NCBI GenBank assembly: GCA_934504065.1
Contig: CAKSVQ010000054.1
Location: 1-13,153, forward strand
DNA: 13,153 nucleotides
Source: an uncultured Dysosmobacter sp.
GTDB lineage: Bacteria > Bacillota > Clostridia > Oscillospirales > Oscillospiraceae
Reading direction: 5' to 3'
The notes under the pieces are model-generated. The model searched no databases. It had not been told where the DNA came from and saw only the letters and a program-made list of their open reading frames with translations. A program made the translations under genes and the position numbers. Positions within the stretch are counted from its first letter, which is position 1. Each line of letters starts with the position of its first letter. Of this stretch, positions 11,407-13,153 are shown in pieces.

Positions 11407-11444
11407 GACATCATACAACAGATAGAGAAATAATACAACGTATT
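11379..11444 (+). promoter_or_regulatory. Repeated operator-like sites over the operon promoter
   Basis: TGACATCATAC occurs as an exact 11-base direct repeat at 11379-11389 (overlapping the -35) and 11406-11416 (at the -10 edge and start site), 27 bases apart. They are followed by TGTTG and AACAG respectively, which are near inverted to each other. A related AATAC-AAC-GTATT inverted repeat lies at 11432-11444. Their position over the promoter fits repression by the divergently encoded GntR/FCD protein. That assignment is inference. Confidence 0.5.
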
Positions 11445-11461
11445 TTTCAGGAGGTGATCAC

Positions 11462-12142
11462 TTGTCTGCCTCAACCATCTGCTCCCACCGCATTTCCATC
11501 GTCACCGGGCACTATGGCACGGGAAAAACGGAATTCTCCGTGAACATGGCGCTGGCGCTGGCGGCAGAGGGCAATTCCGTCATGCTGGCGGATCTGGACA
11601 TCGTGAATCCCTATTTCCGGTCCCGGGAACGGCGCGAGCTGCTGGAAGAATCCGGCGTGCGGCTGATCTCCTCGTCTCAGGCCTGTTCCGACGCGGACGT
11701 GCCCGCCCTTCCGGCAGAGCTGCTGACCATTCTGGAAAACCGGAACATCCGCGGCGTGCTGGACATCGGCGGCGACCCCACCGGGGCGCGGGTGCTGGCC
11801 CGGTTCCAGCCCAAGATCGTCATGGAAGACTACCAGCTGATCTACGTACTCAACGCCAACCGCCCCGAGGTGCGGGAGGCGGAAAGGGCCATCGCCTATC
11901 TCCGCGGCATTGAGGCCACCACAGGCCTCACCTGCTCCGGCATCGTCAACAACACCCACCTTTGCAACGAGACCACCGAAGAAGAGGTCCGCAAGGGCGC
12001 CGCGCTGGCAGCCGAGGTCTCCGGCCAGACCGGAATTCCCGTGCTGTGCCACGTGGCGGAGGAAAAAAACGCTCCGGCGCTGTCCGATCTTTCGGAACCC
12101 GTGTTTCCGATCACCATTAAAATGAAAAAGCCGTGGGAATGA
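11462..12142 (+). CDS. P-loop ATPase (MinD/CobQ-type fold) leading the 2-oxoacid:ferredoxin oxidoreductase operon
   Basis: TTG start (11462-11464) behind AGGAGGTGATCA, a near-perfect ribosome-binding site. The 226-residue soluble protein has a Walker A motif 'GHYGTGKTEFSVNMA' (16-30), a switch-like 'VMLADLDIVNPYFRSRERRELL' (about 40-61) and a Walker B-like 'VLDIGGDPTGARVLARF'. It also has 'IYVLNANRPEVREAERA' and 'GIVNNTHLCNETT', which resemble the base-recognition region of the SIMIBI class (MinD, NifH, CobQ families). I recall similar genes beside ferredoxin oxidoreductase operons in gut Clostridia, but no characterised function. A role in cofactor/cluster insertion or enzyme activation is a guess. 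It is 33 bases before the ferredoxin gene. Confidence 0.8.
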   Translation: MSASTICSHRISIVTGHYGTGKTEFSVNMALALAAEGNSVMLADLDIVNPYFRSRERRELLEESGVRLISSSQACSDADVPALPAELLTILENRNIRGVLDIGGDPTGARVLARFQPKIVMEDYQLIYVLNANRPEVREAERAIAYLRGIEATTGLTCSGIVNNTHLCNETTEEEVRKGAALAAEVSGQTGIPVLCHVAEEKNAPALSDLSEPVFPITIKMKKPWE

Positions 12143-12175
12143 CCACGGACAAAGGGGAAGGAGGACTCCACTACT

Positions 12176-12388
12176 ATGTCTGCGAAGGTAACCTTTAATT
12201 CTGACCGCTGCAAAGGGTGCGAGCTTTGCACAACCGTGTGTCCCAAGCACATCGTCGTCATCGACACGAAGGTGCTCAACCGAAAGGGATACCACCCCGC
12301 CACCGTGTCAGACATGACGCAGTGCATCGGCTGCGCCAGCTGCGCAAAGATCTGCCCCGATTCCATCATCACTGTTGAAAGATTCTAA
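12176..12388 (+). CDS. korD: Ferredoxin-type 2x[4Fe-4S] delta subunit of a 2-oxoacid:ferredoxin oxidoreductase
   Basis: The 70-residue protein carries two complete cluster motifs, CKGCELCTTVCP (Cys12, 15, 18, 22) and CIGCASCAKICP (Cys50, 53, 56, 60). This is the delta-subunit layout of KorD/VorD/PorD. It passes electrons from the thiamine-pyrophosphate site to external ferredoxin in the cytoplasm. The ATG follows AAGGAGG at 11 bases. The next gene, encoding the alpha subunit, starts 18 bases after its stop. The symbol is generic, because KorD and VorD cannot be told apart from this sequence. Confidence 0.88.
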   Translation: MSAKVTFNSDRCKGCELCTTVCPKHIVVIDTKVLNRKGYHPATVSDMTQCIGCASCAKICPDSIITVERF

Positions 12389-12406
12389 AGAAGGAGGTCG
12401 TTATTC

Positions 12407-13153
12407 GTGGCAAAGGAACTTTGGAAAGGCAATGAGGCCATCGCTGAGGCTGCGATCCGCGCCGGCTGCGACTGCTTCTTCGGTTATCCCATCACCCCGC
12501 AGAGCGAGGTCCCGGAATACATGTCCCTGCATATGCCGGAACACGGCAGGGTCTTCGTACAGTCCGAGTCGGAGGTCGCCGCCATCAACATGGTATACGG
12601 CGCGGCAGGCGCCGGAATGCGCGCCATGACCTCCTCTTCCTCTCCCGGCATCAGCCTGAAGCAGGAGGGCATCACCTATCTGGCAGGCGCAGAGCTGCCC
12701 TGCGTCATTGTGAACTGCATGCGCGGCGGTCCCGGTCTGGGTACCATTCAGCCCGCTCAGGGCGACTACTTCCAGGCGACCCGCGGCGGCGGCAATGGCG
12801 ACTACCGCACAGTGGTCCTCGCCCCCTCCAATGTGCAGGAGGCTGTAGACTTCGTACAGGAGGCGTTTGACATTGCCGACCAGTACCGCAATCCCGTGGT
12901 GGTTCTGGCGGACGGTCTTATCGGTCAGATGATGGAGCCCATTCAGTGGCGGGATATTCCCAAACGGAGCCTCCCCCCCAAGGACTGGGCTGCCTCCGGC
13001 AAGCACGGACGGGACCACACCAACGTCATCAACTCCCTTTACATCGACCCCAACGAATGCGATGAGCACAACAACCATCTGGAGGTCAAATACGCGGAGA
13101 TCAAGAAGAACGAGGTCCGCTGGGAAGCCCGCCAGTGCGAGGACGCCGAGCTG
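12407..13153 (+). CDS. vorB: 2-oxoacid:ferredoxin oxidoreductase alpha subunit, VorB/KorA type, partial (runs off right edge)
   Basis: GTG start (12407-12409) after AAGGAGG; 249 codons are visible with no stop before the edge (family length about 350). The product begins MAKELWKGNEAIAEAAIRAG, followed by 'CFFGYPITPQSEVPEYM' (about 23-39), then 'VFVQSESEVAAINMVYGAAGAGMRAMTSSSSPGISLKQEG', the conserved pyrimidine-binding part of the alpha subunit. After that come 'MRGGPGLGTIQPAQGDYFQATRGGGNGDYRTVVLAPS' and 'NPVVVLADGLIGQMMEP'. Together with beta and gamma subunits expected downstream it would oxidatively decarboxylate a branched 2-oxoacid (3-methyl-2-oxobutanoate) or 2-oxoglutarate to the acyl-CoA and reduce ferredoxin. 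VorB is favoured over KorA from recalled family appearance. Confidence 0.85.
   Translation, partial: MAKELWKGNEAIAEAAIRAGCDCFFGYPITPQSEVPEYMSLHMPEHGRVFVQSESEVAAINMVYGAAGAGMRAMTSSSSPGISLKQEGITYLAGAELPCVIVNCMRGGPGLGTIQPAQGDYFQATRGGGNGDYRTVVLAPSNVQEAVDFVQEAFDIADQYRNPVVVLADGLIGQMMEPIQWRDIPKRSLPPKDWAASGKHGRDHTNVINSLYIDPNECDEHNNHLEVKYAEIKKNEVRWEARQCEDAEL

Noticed and set aside
11471..12295. 274-codon minus-strand open frame
   Set aside because: Antisense to both the ATPase and ferredoxin genes, whose motifs are clear on the plus strand.

Overview
The window reads as a GC-rich, spore-forming clostridial genome, most likely a gut Oscillospiraceae relative (Flavonifractor/Lawsonibacter/Oscillibacter type; inferred from protein character, not from a search). 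The reasons are a SpoIIID sporulation regulator, SLH-domain surface proteins, strong AGGAGG ribosome-binding sites, frequent TTG/GTG starts, and an amino-acid-fermenter style 2-oxoacid:ferredoxin oxidoreductase operon. I see no rRNA, tRNA, CRISPR array or transposase.

Layout. (1) 1-4906 is phage-derived. A leftward operon carries an SPP1-type portal (2047-3306), a short DUF4355-type scaffold protein, a tail fibre/collar protein, a small protein and a YmfQ/DUF2313-type tail protein that leaves the left edge. A divergent rightward lysis cassette (3514-4906) has three tiny membrane proteins and a GH24 lysozyme with an SLH-like tail. Terminase, capsid, connector and sheath/tube genes are not where they would be expected, and fibre precedes YmfQ, so this looks like a reduced or rearranged prophage block. 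(2) 5117-7583 is a leftward cell-envelope pair: an LCP-family glycopolymer ligase-like protein followed by a secreted SLH plus transglutaminase-like protein. (3) 7791-8051 is spoIIID (leftward) with a candidate sigma-E promoter and tandem hairpins after its stop. (4) 8446-10495 is a rightward ECF-type sigma factor translationally coupled to a polytopic membrane protein, probably its regulator. (5) 10571-11254 is a leftward GntR/FCD repressor, divergent from a rightward operon (11462 to the right edge) of a P-loop ATPase, an 8-cysteine ferredoxin and a VorB/KorA-type alpha subunit. Both promoters and a set of repeated operator-like sites lie between them.

The most unusual signal is not a gene. 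Two intergenic regions (4927-5112 and 8266-8376) carry the same structured element. It has a conserved lead-in, a hairpin whose stem sequence differs between copies while pairing is kept by compensatory changes around an invariant CGCA loop, an invariant 10-bp hairpin with a 13-nt loop, and a terminal AGTGGC/GCCACT hairpin module. That last module recurs alone after spoIIID (7757-7785), again with compensated changes. This is covariation visible within one window, consistent with a dispersed RNA- or DNA-structured repeat family.
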